From: CAZBGR01 sp964491535
GTDB taxonomy: Bacteria; Bacillota_I; Bacilli_A; RF39; UBA660
DNA length: 64,000 nucleotides
Reading direction: 5' to 3'
Assembly (NCBI GenBank): GCA_964491535.1
Contig: CAZBGR010000001.1
Location: 1-64,000 of the forward strand
A model generated the notes under the pieces. It saw only the letters and a program-made list of their open reading frames with translations. It was not told the origin of the DNA and made no database searches. This document shows positions 34,559 through 44,252 of this stretch, in pieces; position 1 is the first letter of the stretch; each line of letters opens with the position of its first letter. Position numbers and translations under genes: made by a program.

Positions 34559-34931
34559 CTACCTCGTTTTCTATTATATAAATATAATTCAAAAAAGAAA
34601 CCTATTTAATCATTTTTATATTTCTTCTTATTTATATATATGTCCTAAAATCAAATAATTTATTTGAAAGACGCTTTAATCATATCATAAACAAACAAAA
34701 AAAACTAGATACAGTAACTTTAAAAAGAAATTAGAATATTAATAGTTTTTAAAATATTAATAGTTATTTATAAAAAACAAAGGGATAAAAGCATTATATT
34801 AGCCAATTTATTTTAAAATGAAAAATGTAAAGCAATGTCTAATATTAACTTTTTTCATTTTAAAGTGATATAATAAAAAAGAAATTAAGCAAATTATTAA
34901 ATATATTTTTCAATATAGAAAGTAGTAACCA
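34559..34931 (+). promoter_or_regulatory. Intergenic region with promoter and inverted repeat
   Basis: About 370 bases of very AT-rich DNA without a convincing ORF. A TATAAT (34869-34874) with a weak TTAACT or TAACTT 17-18 bases upstream can drive the DUF3048 gene. A perfect 14-base inverted repeat, TTTAAAATGAAAAA at 34812-34825 and its complement at 34851-34864, spaces across and into the promoter. It may be an operator or an upstream hairpin. Confidence 0.5.
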
Positions 34932-35981
34932 ATGAAAAGAAAAAAACGACCCAGATTAAAAAAAATAGCTTGGAGCTTAATTCTTATTTTAATAGGTTTT
35001 AGCTTTTATTTAGAGCTTCCTTTAGTAATTAAAAATTATTTTAAACCTAAAGCAAATGAAACAGATAAGCAAAAACCCAAAGTTATTGAACCTAAATTAT
35101 CAATTATTGATCTTGAATCTAATAAAAGACCACTAGCTATTATGATTGATAATAATATTAATGTTAAAGAACATAGTGGTCTCCAAGATGCTTATTTAAT
35201 TTATGAAATAGTGGTTGAAGGCGGCATAACTAGATTTTTAGCTTTATTTAAAGATCAAGATACTAAGTTAATTGGCCCTGTGAGAAGTGCCCGCCATTAC
35301 TACCTTGATTATGCTTTGGAAAATAACGCTATTTATATTCATTATGGTCATAGCCCTAAAACGTTAACTGATATTAATATATTGAAAGCAGATAATATTG
35401 ATGGGATGTTTTACGGTACTCCCTTTAACCGTGATAAAAGTTTAAATTCACCCCATAATGTTTTTACTAATATTGAAAAATTAGAAGCTGGAATAACTAA
35501 AAAACAATATGATTATCATAATTTTAATAAACCATTACTTAATTATTCGATTAAAGAGGTTAATCTTGATGAAAATAATATCGCTAATAATATTAAAATA
35601 TATTATAATTATGATTATTATGTTAGTTATCAATATGATGAGTTAAATAAAAAATATCAAAGATCAATGCGTGGTAAGGCTCATTTAGATAAAGAAACCA
35701 AAAAGCAATATACTGCTAAAAATATAATTATCTATAAAGTAAAAAATTTTCCTCTATCTTTAGCTGATGGAGGAGGATTGAACCGTCAAAATTTAGACAA
35801 TATTGGTAATGGTGAAGGCTATTATATAACTAATGGTTATGCTGTCCCTATCACTTGGGAAAAATCATCAAGAAAGAGCCCAACTATTTATAAAGATAAG
35901 CAAGGTAATCTTTTAAAAGTTAATGATGGAAATACTTTTATTCATTTACAACCTATAAATCAAAACTTATCTGTAAATTAA
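34932..35981 (+). CDS. DUF3048 (YerB-like) membrane-anchored protein
   Basis: 349 residues. Basic N-terminus and one membrane helix (about 10-30) replace the lipobox of Bacillus YerB. The family domain follows: RPLAIMIDNN, EIVVEGGITRFLALF, GPVRSARHYYLDYALE and YGHSP; the C-terminal part ends in the usual NDGNTFIHLQP. Function is unknown; related proteins sit on the outer face of the membrane. It is convergent with the GGDEF gene, with stops in direct contact. Confidence 0.85.
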   Translation: MKRKKRPRLKKIAWSLILILIGFSFYLELPLVIKNYFKPKANETDKQKPKVIEPKLSIIDLESNKRPLAIMIDNNINVKEHSGLQDAYLIYEIVVEGGITRFLALFKDQDTKLIGPVRSARHYYLDYALENNAIYIHYGHSPKTLTDINILKADNIDGMFYGTPFNRDKSLNSPHNVFTNIEKLEAGITKKQYDYHNFNKPLLNYSIKEVNLDENNIANNIKIYYNYDYYVSYQYDELNKKYQRSMRGKAHLDKETKKQYTAKNIIIYKVKNFPLSLADGGGLNRQNLDNIGNGEGYYITNGYAVPITWEKSSRKSPTIYKDKQGNLLKVNDGNTFIHLQPINQNLSVN

Positions 35982-36791
35982 TTACTTTATCATTTTATTT
36001 CTAGCCTCTTTTAAAAGATTAATTAAATATTCAAAATGATTATCATCCTTAAGATTTAAATTTAAATTATTACTCAAACGATCTAATATTTTCAAAACTA
36101 AAAAAGAGGTATTTTGACGATAAGTCAACTTTTTTTCTTCATACATTCTTGCCTCAGCTATCTTAACCATTGAATTGAAGAAATTATGCAATTCTTCAGC
36201 TTCTAACGTTTTAGGCAAAGACATATCATTAGTATCAGCCGCCCCTAATGATAAAGATAAGGAAAAAGATTGCTTAACATTTAAAGATAATTGTTCTTTA
36301 ATTCTTTTAATTACAGTTTGATGGGCTTGTTCTTTATTACAATTAGGTAAAATAATTAAAAATTCATCACCGCCTATTCTAATAGCCATTCTCTCGGTTA
36401 CTTGATGACTAAGAATTAGCTGATCAATCATGGTTTCTCTTTTCATTCTAATAACTTTTTTTATTATATTAGCAAGTCTTTTTATTTCAAGATCTCCTTG
36501 ATGATGATTAAATAAATCATTAACCATTTTCAAACCATCAACATCGCCATAAAGAATAGTAAAAGAATGCCTTTGAGTTTGATTTAATTGATTTAAAATC
36601 ATCCCTTCAATCATCGATAAAGTTAATAATTCAATAGTATGCTTAGATAAATATTGGCGATTAAAAAAAGTAGTTAATTCATCAAATAAAAGATCATAAC
36701 TGGCTAATTGCTTTAAAGTTTGACGAATCGTTTTACTTTTTTTTAATAACTCTTGACGTTTAATTTTTATAGTTTCTAATTTCTTAATCAT
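35982..36791 (-). CDS. GGDEF-domain protein (possible diguanylate cyclase)
   Basis: 269 residues from MIKKLE, with AAAGGAG upstream. A short N-terminal helical region precedes a GGDEF domain with the active motif RIGGDEF intact (about 125-132) and the LYGDVDGLKMVND metal/nucleotide region. An insertion of about 20 residues lies before the motif. The RxxD inhibitory site is not present. No membrane segment. A long helical C-terminal end follows. No EAL or PilZ gene is seen in the window. Confidence 0.85.
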   Translation of the reverse strand: MIKKLETIKIKRQELLKKSKTIRQTLKQLASYDLLFDELTTFFNRQYLSKHTIELLTLSMIEGMILNQLNQTQRHSFTILYGDVDGLKMVNDLFNHHQGDLEIKRLANIIKKVIRMKRETMIDQLILSHQVTERMAIRIGGDEFLIILPNCNKEQAHQTVIKRIKEQLSLNVKQSFSLSLSLGAADTNDMSLPKTLEAEELHNFFNSMVKIAEARMYEEKKLTYRQNTSFLVLKILDRLSNNLNLNLKDDNHFEYLINLLKEARNKMIK

Positions 36792-36890
36792 TTTGACTCC
36801 TTTTTTAATTGTAAAATACATTTATTATTAATTAACTAAAATAAGTAAATTTTCATAATTTTATTAATATAAATAAGTTAGAGGTGACAA

Positions 36891-37706
36891 ATGGAAATAT
36901 TCAAGCAAATATTAATTGGCTTTGTGATTGGAGCGGGATTAATCTTACCTGGGGTTAGTGGTGGAGTTCTAGCAGTAGTCTTTGGTCTTTATGATAAAAT
37001 AATTAAAGCTATCAGTAACTTTTTTAGCAATTGGCGAAAAAATATAACTTTTTTAACCCCTATTTTAATTGGGATTATTATAGGTGTCTTTGTATTTGGT
37101 AATATCTTAAAATTTTTTTTTGATCAATATCCAAATCAAGCGAAATATATTTTTATGGGACTTATTATTGGAGCTTTACCTATAATATTTAACAAATTAA
37201 AGAAAAAAAATCTTAACTACCCCGCCTTTTTAGGAGCCCTTTTTATTACTTTAGGTTTGCTTATTTTGAAAAACCTTTTAGGCATTGCCAATAATATAGA
37301 TAACACCCCTTCATTTATATTACTTTTTATAGCTGGAGTTCTTTATATCGCTGGCAAGATTATCCCTGGTATTAGTGGTTCCTTTTTATTAATATTAATC
37401 GGCATGTATGAATATATTCTAAATATTATTGTATCTTTTTTTAAACTTACTATTAATGACTTTTTAAAACTCTTTCCTTTTGGCTTAGGAATAATAATTG
37501 GAGGCCTCTTATTAGTTAAAATTATTGATTATATTTTAAAACGTTATTATATAATTAGCTATAGCGCTATTTTAGGCTTTACAATTGGTTCTATTCCTAT
37601 TTTATTTCCCGGTATAAGTTTTAATGCTAAAGGATTTATTAATATTATATTATTTTTAATAGCCCTTTTTAGTTCTTATTTTTTTGCCATCAAAAATAAA
37701 AATTAA
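36891..37706 (+). CDS. DUF368 membrane transporter (polyprenyl-phosphate recycling family)
   Basis: 271 residues with about eight membrane helices arranged as two similar halves. Both contain the DUF368 signature: GAGLILPGVSGG near 16-27 and GKIIPGISGSFLLI near 158-170. DUF368 proteins are reported to flip undecaprenyl phosphate back across the membrane for cell-wall synthesis. AGAGGTGA precedes ATG. Divergent from the GGDEF gene. Confidence 0.9.
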   Translation: MEIFKQILIGFVIGAGLILPGVSGGVLAVVFGLYDKIIKAISNFFSNWRKNITFLTPILIGIIIGVFVFGNILKFFFDQYPNQAKYIFMGLIIGALPIIFNKLKKKNLNYPAFLGALFITLGLLILKNLLGIANNIDNTPSFILLFIAGVLYIAGKIIPGISGSFLLILIGMYEYILNIIVSFFKLTINDFLKLFPFGLGIIIGGLLLVKIIDYILKRYYIISYSAILGFTIGSIPILFPGISFNAKGFINIILFLIALFSSYFFAIKNKN

Positions 37707-37832
37707 TAATGCTTCTTTAAAACAAAAAGATAATATTTGTCTTTAATATTATAATAACATATCTTAATATTTTTTTCTAACAAAATATTATTATTTATTA
37801 ATTTATAGATTTTCTCAAGTAATCTATTAGCC

Positions 37833-37862
37833 TTGACAAGTAAAGCCTTTTTTTAGTATACT
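37833..37862 (+). promoter_or_regulatory. tRNA cluster promoter
   Basis: A perfect TTGACA (37833-37838), 18-base spacer and TATACT (37857-37862), 36 bases upstream of tRNA-Asp. Confidence 0.85.
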
Positions 37863-37897
37863 GTAAAAGTAATTTCCATTAACATTTATTATCTTTT

Positions 37898-37973
37898 GGT
37901 TCCATAGTGTAGTGGTTAACACGTCTGCCTGTCACGCAGAAGATCGCGGGTTCGATCCCCGTTGGAACCGCCA
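37898..37973 (+). tRNA. tRNA-Asp (GUC)
   Basis: Acceptor GGTTCCA/TGGAACC, anticodon loop with GTC, T-loop TTCGATC, encoded CCA. First tRNA of a four-gene cluster. Confidence 0.96.
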
Positions 37974-37974
37974 G

Positions 37975-38050
37975 GGCTCTGTAGCTCAGTCGGTAGAGCA
38001 AAGGACTGAAAATCCTTGTGTCGGCAGTTCGATTCTGCCCGGAGCCACCA
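37975..38050 (+). tRNA. tRNA-Phe (GAA)
   Basis: Acceptor GGCTCTG/CGGAGCC, anticodon loop CTGAAAA, encoded CCA. Follows tRNA-Asp after one base. Confidence 0.96.
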
Positions 38051-38066
38051 CTTTATACTTTAATAA

Positions 38067-38143
38067 GCACCCGTAGCTTAATTGGATAGAGCATTTGACT
38101 ACGGATCAAAAGGTTGTGGGTTCGAATCCTACCGGGTGCACCA
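38067..38143 (+). tRNA. tRNA-Arg (ACG)
   Basis: Acceptor GCACCCG/CGGGTGC, anticodon loop CTACGGA with ACG (A34 normally edited to inosine by TadA), encoded CCA. Confidence 0.95.
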
Positions 38144-38146
38144 TAA

Positions 38147-38223
38147 CGGGGAGTAGCACAACTTGGCAGTGTGCTTGGTTTGGGACCAAGAGGTTGCAGG
38201 TTCAAATCCTGTCTCCCCGACCA
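38147..38223 (+). tRNA. tRNA-Pro (UGG)
   Basis: Acceptor CGGGGAG/CTCCCCG, anticodon stem CTTGG/CCAAG with loop TTTGGGA, encoded CCA. Confidence 0.96.
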
Positions 38224-38233
38224 TTGTAAAAAT

Positions 38234-38261
38234 AAAAACTATCTAAATGATAGTTTTTTTT
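38234..38261 (+). terminator. Terminator of the tRNA cluster
   Basis: AAAAACTATC and GATAGTTTTT form a 10-bp stem with a 5-base loop, followed by T residues. Confidence 0.88.
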
Positions 38262-38362
38262 GAAAAAACTTTTTATTTTTATTTTAACTATGTCCTTTTT
38301 TGTCTATAAAGTATAGTTATAACCCTTTTATAATCACCATAAAATGTGATGAGGAGATTATT

Positions 38363-40978
38363 ATGCTAGACAATAAAGGATTAACTTTAAAAGAGGTTAA
38401 AGAAGCTCGTTATAAGTATGGATCAAATGAATTAAATAAGGCTCCCCATAGAAGTTTTGGTAGATTACTACTTGATAGTTTTGGTGACCCAATTATTAAA
38501 ATTTTATTAATTGCTTTAGCTATCAGAACTCTTTTTTTATTGAGTAATTTTGATTGGTATGAAACAGTTGGGGTAGCGATATCAATTCTTTTAGCTTCTT
38601 TCATTTCAACTATTTCTGAATATGGAAGTGAAGCTGCTTTTAAAAGATTACAAGAAGAAGCCTCTAAATTAAAATGTAAAGTATATCGCAATTATATTCT
38701 TAAAGAAATATATATTAATGAAGTAGTCAAAAATGATCTTATTTTAATTCAAGCTGGAGATAAAATACCAGCTGATGGGCTTTTAATAAGTGGTAGTATA
38801 GCCGTTGATGAATCACCATTGAGTGGTGAAAGTAAAGAAATTAATAAAAACGTAATTGATAATAACAAATTATTTAGAGGTAGCATTATTTCAGCAGGCG
38901 AAGGAAAAATGTTAGTTACTGCGGTAGGTAATAATACTGTTTATGGTCATTTAGCCGTCGAATTGCAAGATGAACAAAGGGATAGTCCCCTTAAAACTAA
39001 ATTACATACTTTAGCTAAGGTTATAAGTAAAATAGGTTATATTGGAGCCTTCTTAGTCGTTAGTGCTCATTTATTTAATGTTCTTTTTATTCAATATCAT
39101 TTTGATTTTTTAATTATTAATAAAATAATTAGACAACCTCCTTTAATGTTAAGTCATCTTTTATATGCGATTACTTTAGCGGTTACGGTAATAATTGTGG
39201 CTGTCCCTGAAGGACTACCAATGATGATTACGGTTGTTTTATCTTCTAATATGAAGAAAATGATTAAAGATAATGTTTTAGTTAGGAAAATGGTAGGTAT
39301 TGAAACCTCAGGCGGCATAAATATTTTATTCGCTGATAAAACAGGAACAATTACTAAAGGGCACCTCGTAGTTCAACAATTTTTAGATGGACAGGGAAAA
39401 ACTTATGAAATTAATAAATTAAATAAATATTCAGAATTATTAACCATAATTAAAAAAGCTATCTTTTATAATAATGCTTCTATCTATGAACCTAAAAGCG
39501 GACAAGTTATTGGGGGAAATGCTACTGATAAAGCCTTAATGGAAGGCTTTAAGCAATATTTTAATAGTTTAGATAAAGAGTTAACAATAAAACAAATTGC
39601 CCCTTTTGATAGCAAAAATAAAATATCAGTTACTTATATAGAAGAGCCCTATTATCTTTATCTAATTAAAGGGGCTCCTGAAAAAATTATTAGTCATTGT
39701 GATAGTTACTATAATCAAAAGGGACAAATAACAAGCTTAATAAAAAAAACTAAGCTTAAAGATGTTATTGATAAAGAAACGATTAAAGGAGTACGCTTTA
39801 TTGCTCTAGCTACTTCTAAAAAGCCTATTAATAGTGATTATCTTTCTAATCAATTAACTTTAGTTGGTTTAATCAATATTAAAGATGAAATTAGGAAAGA
39901 AGCTAAAATGGTTATTAAAGAAGTAGAAGAAGCTGGTATTCAGGTAATAATGTTAACTGGTGATGCTAAAAATACCGCTAAAGCAGTCGCCAAAGAGATA
40001 GGTTTATTAAAAGATAATGATTATCTTTTTACTTCAGAAGAATTAAATAAACTAGATGATGATTATTTAAAAAAGATAATTCCTAAATTAAAAGTTGTCG
40101 CTAGGGCCTTGCCTCAAGATAAAAGTAAATTAATTAAACTAGCCCAGGAATTAGGAATGGTCGTTGGCATGACAGGTGATGGTATTAATGATGCTCCTGC
40201 CTTAAAGAAGGCCGATGTAGGCTTTGCGATGGGTAGTGGTACTGAAATAGCTAAAGAAGCTTCTGATATTGTTATTTTAGATAATAATTTAAAATCAATT
40301 GCCAAAGCTGTTCTTTATGGAAGAACTATTTTCAAAAGTATTAGAAAATTTATTATTTTACAATTAACAATTAATTTATGCGCTTTAGGATTATCAATCA
40401 TAGGCCCCTTTATTGGAATTGAATCCCCTATTACAGTTGTTCAAATGCTTTGGATTAATTTAATTATGGATACTTTAGCAGCCCTAGCTTTTGCTGGGGA
40501 ACCTGCTTTAAAAGAATATATGAAAGAACTACCTAAAAAAAGAAATGAACCTATTATTAATAATTATATGATTAGGCAAATACTTTTTACCGGCGGCTAT
40601 TCATTACTACTTTGCTTATTCTTCCTTAAATCCCCTTTTATTGCTCATCTTTTTGATTATCATCAAAATGATGCTTACTTAATGACTGCCTTTTTCGCTC
40701 TTTTTATCTTTGTTGGAATCTTTAATAGTCTAAATGCTAGAACTCATCGCTTAAACCTCTTAGCATATATTATTTATAATAAAAGCTTCATCCTAATTAT
40801 GGGCTTAATTTGCTTTATTCAAATACTAATCATTTATAAGGGGGGCTCTTTATTTAGAGTTATTGGCCTTAGTATAAAAGAATTATGGTTCGTTATCTTT
40901 TTAGCTTTCACCGTTATCCCCATTGATTGGTTTAGAAAAATACATCTTAGAACTAAAAAACAAATAGGTGGTGTGTAA
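38363..40978 (+). CDS. Calcium-type P-type ATPase (P2B-like)
   Basis: 871 residues from MLDNKG, chosen for GAGGAGATT upstream. Motifs: LSGESKEI in the actuator domain, VPEGLPM in helix M4, DKTGTIT phosphorylation site, LTGDAKNTAKA and GDGINDAPALKKADVG hinge. Ten membrane helices with the usual C-terminal cation ATPase part (NLIMDTLAALAFAGEPAL). It most likely exports Ca2+ from the cytoplasm; in spore formers such a pump may act in sporulation. It has its own position behind the tRNA cluster terminator. Confidence 0.93.
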   Translation: MLDNKGLTLKEVKEARYKYGSNELNKAPHRSFGRLLLDSFGDPIIKILLIALAIRTLFLLSNFDWYETVGVAISILLASFISTISEYGSEAAFKRLQEEASKLKCKVYRNYILKEIYINEVVKNDLILIQAGDKIPADGLLISGSIAVDESPLSGESKEINKNVIDNNKLFRGSIISAGEGKMLVTAVGNNTVYGHLAVELQDEQRDSPLKTKLHTLAKVISKIGYIGAFLVVSAHLFNVLFIQYHFDFLIINKIIRQPPLMLSHLLYAITLAVTVIIVAVPEGLPMMITVVLSSNMKKMIKDNVLVRKMVGIETSGGINILFADKTGTITKGHLVVQQFLDGQGKTYEINKLNKYSELLTIIKKAIFYNNASIYEPKSGQVIGGNATDKALMEGFKQYFNSLDKELTIKQIAPFDSKNKISVTYIEEPYYLYLIKGAPEKIISHCDSYYNQKGQITSLIKKTKLKDVIDKETIKGVRFIALATSKKPINSDYLSNQLTLVGLINIKDEIRKEAKMVIKEVEEAGIQVIMLTGDAKNTAKAVAKEIGLLKDNDYLFTSEELNKLDDDYLKKIIPKLKVVARALPQDKSKLIKLAQELGMVVGMTGDGINDAPALKKADVGFAMGSGTEIAKEASDIVILDNNLKSIAKAVLYGRTIFKSIRKFIILQLTINLCALGLSIIGPFIGIESPITVVQMLWINLIMDTLAALAFAGEPALKEYMKELPKKRNEPIINNYMIRQILFTGGYSLLLCLFFLKSPFIAHLFDYHQNDAYLMTAFFALFIFVGIFNSLNARTHRLNLLAYIIYNKSFILIMGLICFIQILIIYKGGSLFRVIGLSIKELWFVIFLAFTVIPIDWFRKIHLRTKKQIGGV

Positions 40979-41052
40979 AATTATTACTATCTTTATTTTT
41001 TTATTAAACCAAATTAATTACTTTTTATTTTATCTTTAAAAAATTATTCCAT

Positions 41053-41076
41053 AAAAAAAACAGGTTTCCCCGTTTT
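41053..41076 (-). terminator. Terminator after spoIVA with GAAA tetraloop
   Basis: Minus-strand AAAACGGG-GAAA-CCTGTTTT with one G-U pair, followed by T residues; the first bases overlap the spoIVA stop. Confidence 0.8.
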
Positions 41077-42550
41077 AGATAACAATAGCAATCATATTAT
41101 GAGAACCTTTATTAACTGCTTTAGTTAAGGCTCCTTGTAATTTATATCTAATATTATCAGGCATCATCAATAGTTTAGCTTGAATACCTTCTTGAACAAT
41201 AACATCTAAACTACGACCAAATATTTCTGATTTCCATATGTTAGAAGGACTAGTTTCATAATCTTTCATTAAATAATTAATTAATTCTTTACTTTGTAAT
41301 TCTGAACCAATAATAGGTTCAAAAGTACTTTCAACATCAACCTTAATCATATGGACTGATGGAGCGACTGCTTTTAATTTAACCCCGTAACGACCTCCTT
41401 GCCTAATTATTTCAGGAGTATCTAACTTTAAATCACTAAGCGTTGGTAAAGCAACTCCATAACCAGTTTTCTTAACCATCTTTAAAGCCCCTTTAATTTG
41501 ATCGTATTCATTTTTAGCTTCGTTATAATCCTGAAATAGACTTAATAATTCCGCTCGACTAGCAACATTAATTCCAATGATATCTTTCAATACCTCATTG
41601 TATAAATGATTTGGAGCATGTAAAGAAATAGTTATTTCTCCCGTTGCTGGATTTACATCTGATAAATAAGCTTTACTAATAAATTCCGAATCAACAAAAT
41701 GATTAGTAATTCCCTCAATATCTCTTAATTTATCAACTTCTACAACACTTTCTTTAATTTTATCAATATAAAGTTCTTTTAACCAATGATCAGGCTTTAA
41801 ACACCCAATCCATTCAGGCATATTAATATTTATTTCTAAGACTGGAAATTCATATAAAGCTTCTCTTAAAACAGTATATATTTCCTTCTCGCTCATTGTT
41901 TCAATGCTAATTGGTAAAACCGGTACTTGATAATCATCATGTAATTTTTCAGCTAATCTTTCAGTTTCTGGCAACATCGGATTAGTTGAATTAAGTAATA
42001 CTATAAAAGGTTTTCCAATTTCTTGTAATTCTTTAATTACTGTTTTTTCAGCTTCTACATATTCATTTCTTGAAATTTCTCCAATTGAACCATCAGTAGT
42101 TACCACCACTCCAATTGTAGAATGATCTCTAATTACCTTTTCTGTTCCTATTTCAGCTGCCTCCACAAATGGTATTTCTTCTTCATACCATGGTGTTCTA
42201 ACCATTCGTGGTCCATTCTCATCTTCATACCCTTTAGCAGCTGGTATTACATAACCAACACAATCAACTAACCTCACATTAACACTAAAATCATCTAATT
42301 CAATTTTAGCTGCATTACTAGGTACAAATTTAGGTTCAATCGTCATAATTGTTTTTCCTTGAGCACTTTGAGGAAGTTCATCTAAACATCTTTTCTTTTC
42401 ATATTCATCATTAATATTAGGAACCACTAACATTTCCATAAACCTTTTAATAAAAGTTGATTTCCCCGTTCTAACTGCACCTACAACCCCTAAATAAATA
42501 TCACCGCCCGTTCGCTCGCTCAAACTTCTAATAATATCTATTTTTTCCAT
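41075..42550 (-). CDS. spoIVA: Stage IV sporulation protein A
   Basis: 491 residues, matching the usual 492. The N-terminal ATPase domain has a Walker A-type GAVRTGKST (about 24-32) and the TRAFAC core DCVGYVIPAAKGYED. SpoIVA hydrolyses ATP to polymerise on the forespore surface and form the coat basement. The C-terminus ends GSHNMIAIVI as in the family, where it binds SpoVM. Ribosome site AGTAGGG precedes ATG. Confidence 0.98.
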   Translation of the reverse strand: MEKIDIIRSLSERTGGDIYLGVVGAVRTGKSTFIKRFMEMLVVPNINDEYEKKRCLDELPQSAQGKTIMTIEPKFVPSNAAKIELDDFSVNVRLVDCVGYVIPAAKGYEDENGPRMVRTPWYEEEIPFVEAAEIGTEKVIRDHSTIGVVVTTDGSIGEISRNEYVEAEKTVIKELQEIGKPFIVLLNSTNPMLPETERLAEKLHDDYQVPVLPISIETMSEKEIYTVLREALYEFPVLEININMPEWIGCLKPDHWLKELYIDKIKESVVEVDKLRDIEGITNHFVDSEFISKAYLSDVNPATGEITISLHAPNHLYNEVLKDIIGINVASRAELLSLFQDYNEAKNEYDQIKGALKMVKKTGYGVALPTLSDLKLDTPEIIRQGGRYGVKLKAVAPSVHMIKVDVESTFEPIIGSELQSKELINYLMKDYETSPSNIWKSEIFGRSLDVIVQEGIQAKLLMMPDNIRYKLQGALTKAVNKGSHNMIAIVI

Positions 42551-42624
42551 AACATCCCTACTTTCATATCTTTTTCATTAAAATGTATGATAACAAAAGA
42601 AAAGATATGAAGAAAAATCAATTA

Positions 42625-42870
42625 TTAATCAATATATTGATTTAAATTGTTAGGAAGATCATCATTAACCACGGCCTTTATAATTTTTGCTTCTTGTTCT
42701 TTAGAAATCTTTTTACCCGACATTATACATAGTTGATCGATTACTTCTTTTAATGTTTTTTCATCCTTTAAATTATTTTGCTGTAATTTTTTAGCTAATT
42801 CCATAATTGAAGCCTTATTAACACTGGTTTTTTGTTCAATCTTTTTAAAAAGATGATCATTTAAAATCAT
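42625..42870 (-). CDS. spoVIF: Stage VI sporulation protein F (SpoVIF)
   Basis: 81 residues, helical. The opening LFKKIEQKTSVNKASIMELAK and the core LKDEKTLKEVIDQL resemble Bacillus SpoVIF, a SigK-controlled coat-assembly factor that supports GerE. It lies next to spoIVA, which fits a mother-cell role. Confidence 0.8.
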   Translation of the reverse strand: MILNDHLFKKIEQKTSVNKASIMELAKKLQQNNLKDEKTLKEVIDQLCIMSGKKISKEQEAKIIKAVVNDDLPNNLNQYID

Positions 42871-42918
42871 TTTACATCCCCCTTTTTTAATATATGTAAT
42901 TAAGATAATATTGGTTAT

Positions 42919-44229
42919 TTATTTTTCACCTCGATTTTTAAATTGTAAGATAATAGGAGTTCCCTCAAAATTAATGTTTTCTCTAATTTTATTTTCTAAA
43001 TAACGATAATATGAAAAATGTAATAATTCTTTATTATTAACTTGAAATAAGAATTTAGGAGGATGAGTTCCATTTTGATTGACAAAATAAACTTTTAATC
43101 TTTTACCCTTATATGAAGGAGGGGGATTTAAACTAATAGCTTCTTGAATAAGATCATTTAATAAACTTGTTTTAAGTTGCTTATTAGCATTTTCATAAAC
43201 TATTTTTAATTTTGGCATTAAAGTAGATAATCTTTTTTTAGTTAAAGCTGATAAAAAAACAATTGGAGCATATGGAATAAAATTAAATTGATCTCTTATC
43301 TTTTTAGTAAAATCACTTATGGTTAAATCCTTAATCTTATCCCATTTATTAACTACTAATATTAATGATTTACCTTCTTCAATAATATAACTAGCGATAT
43401 GTTTATCTTGGGCTAAAATACCTTCTTCAGCATTTAAAACTAATAAACAAACATCACTCCGACTAATAGCTTTTAATGCCTTTAAAAAACTATAATATTC
43501 TATTTTTTCATATGTTTTACGACTTTTACGAATCCCAGCAGTATCAATTATGACATATCCTTGATTATGATATTTAAAATGAGTATCAATCGCATCTCTA
43601 GTTGTTCCTGGTTTGGATGATACTATAGTTCTTTTTTCATTAAGAAGAGCATTAACTAAACTACTTTTTCCTACATTAGGACGTCCTAAAACTGAAAACT
43701 TAATTAAATCATCATTAATATAAAAAGTTGGTTTAGCTTTTAAATAAATAATTATTTTATCAAGTAAAGTCCTAAAACCAGTCCCATGCTCACCACTAAT
43801 TTGAAAATAATCATTAAAACCTAATTCATAAAAATCATAAAGATTATCTTTAGCTTTAAGGTGATCTATTTTATTAATAGCCACCATTACTTGTTTATTA
43901 CTTTTAAAGAGCAAATCTCTAATAACAAAATCATCCGCTGTTAAACCCTCTTTCCCATCAATAATAAAAATAATAAGATCAGCTTCTTCAATAGCTATTT
44001 TAGTTTGAATCATAATTTCTTGGTTAAACAATTCTTTTTCAACAGTTATACCACCAGTATCAATTAAACCAAACTTAAAATCAAGATACTTAACTTGTCC
44101 ATAAAGACGATCTCTAGTAATACCTGGTTCATTATCAATAATAGCTATTCGTTGACCAACTAAACGATTAAAAACAGTTGATTTACCAACATTAGGTTTA
44201 CCTACTAAAGCTACTAATAAGCTTGACAT
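42919..44229 (-). CDS. der: Ribosome assembly GTPase Der (EngA)
   Basis: 436 residues with two GTPase domains in tandem (GKPNVGKST at about 10, DTGGI, NKID; and GRPNVGKSS at about 182, DTAGI, NKWD) and a C-terminal KH-like domain. It helps mature the 50S subunit. In Bacillus it lies near spoIVA as well. Confidence 0.97.
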   Translation of the reverse strand: MSSLLVALVGKPNVGKSTVFNRLVGQRIAIIDNEPGITRDRLYGQVKYLDFKFGLIDTGGITVEKELFNQEIMIQTKIAIEEADLIIFIIDGKEGLTADDFVIRDLLFKSNKQVMVAINKIDHLKAKDNLYDFYELGFNDYFQISGEHGTGFRTLLDKIIIYLKAKPTFYINDDLIKFSVLGRPNVGKSSLVNALLNEKRTIVSSKPGTTRDAIDTHFKYHNQGYVIIDTAGIRKSRKTYEKIEYYSFLKALKAISRSDVCLLVLNAEEGILAQDKHIASYIIEEGKSLILVVNKWDKIKDLTISDFTKKIRDQFNFIPYAPIVFLSALTKKRLSTLMPKLKIVYENANKQLKTSLLNDLIQEAISLNPPPSYKGKRLKVYFVNQNGTHPPKFLFQVNNKELLHFSYYRYLENKIRENINFEGTPIILQFKNRGEK

Positions 44230-44252
44230 AATTACACCTTCTTTAGTTTTAT

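Noticed and set aside
37707..37832. Possible small ORFs before the tRNA cluster
   Set aside because: The stretch is AT-rich with many stops and no ribosome site; only the tRNA promoter is supported.
40979..41052. Possible gene between the Ca2+ ATPase and spoIVA
   Set aside because: Only AT-rich spacer and the spoIVA terminator are seen.
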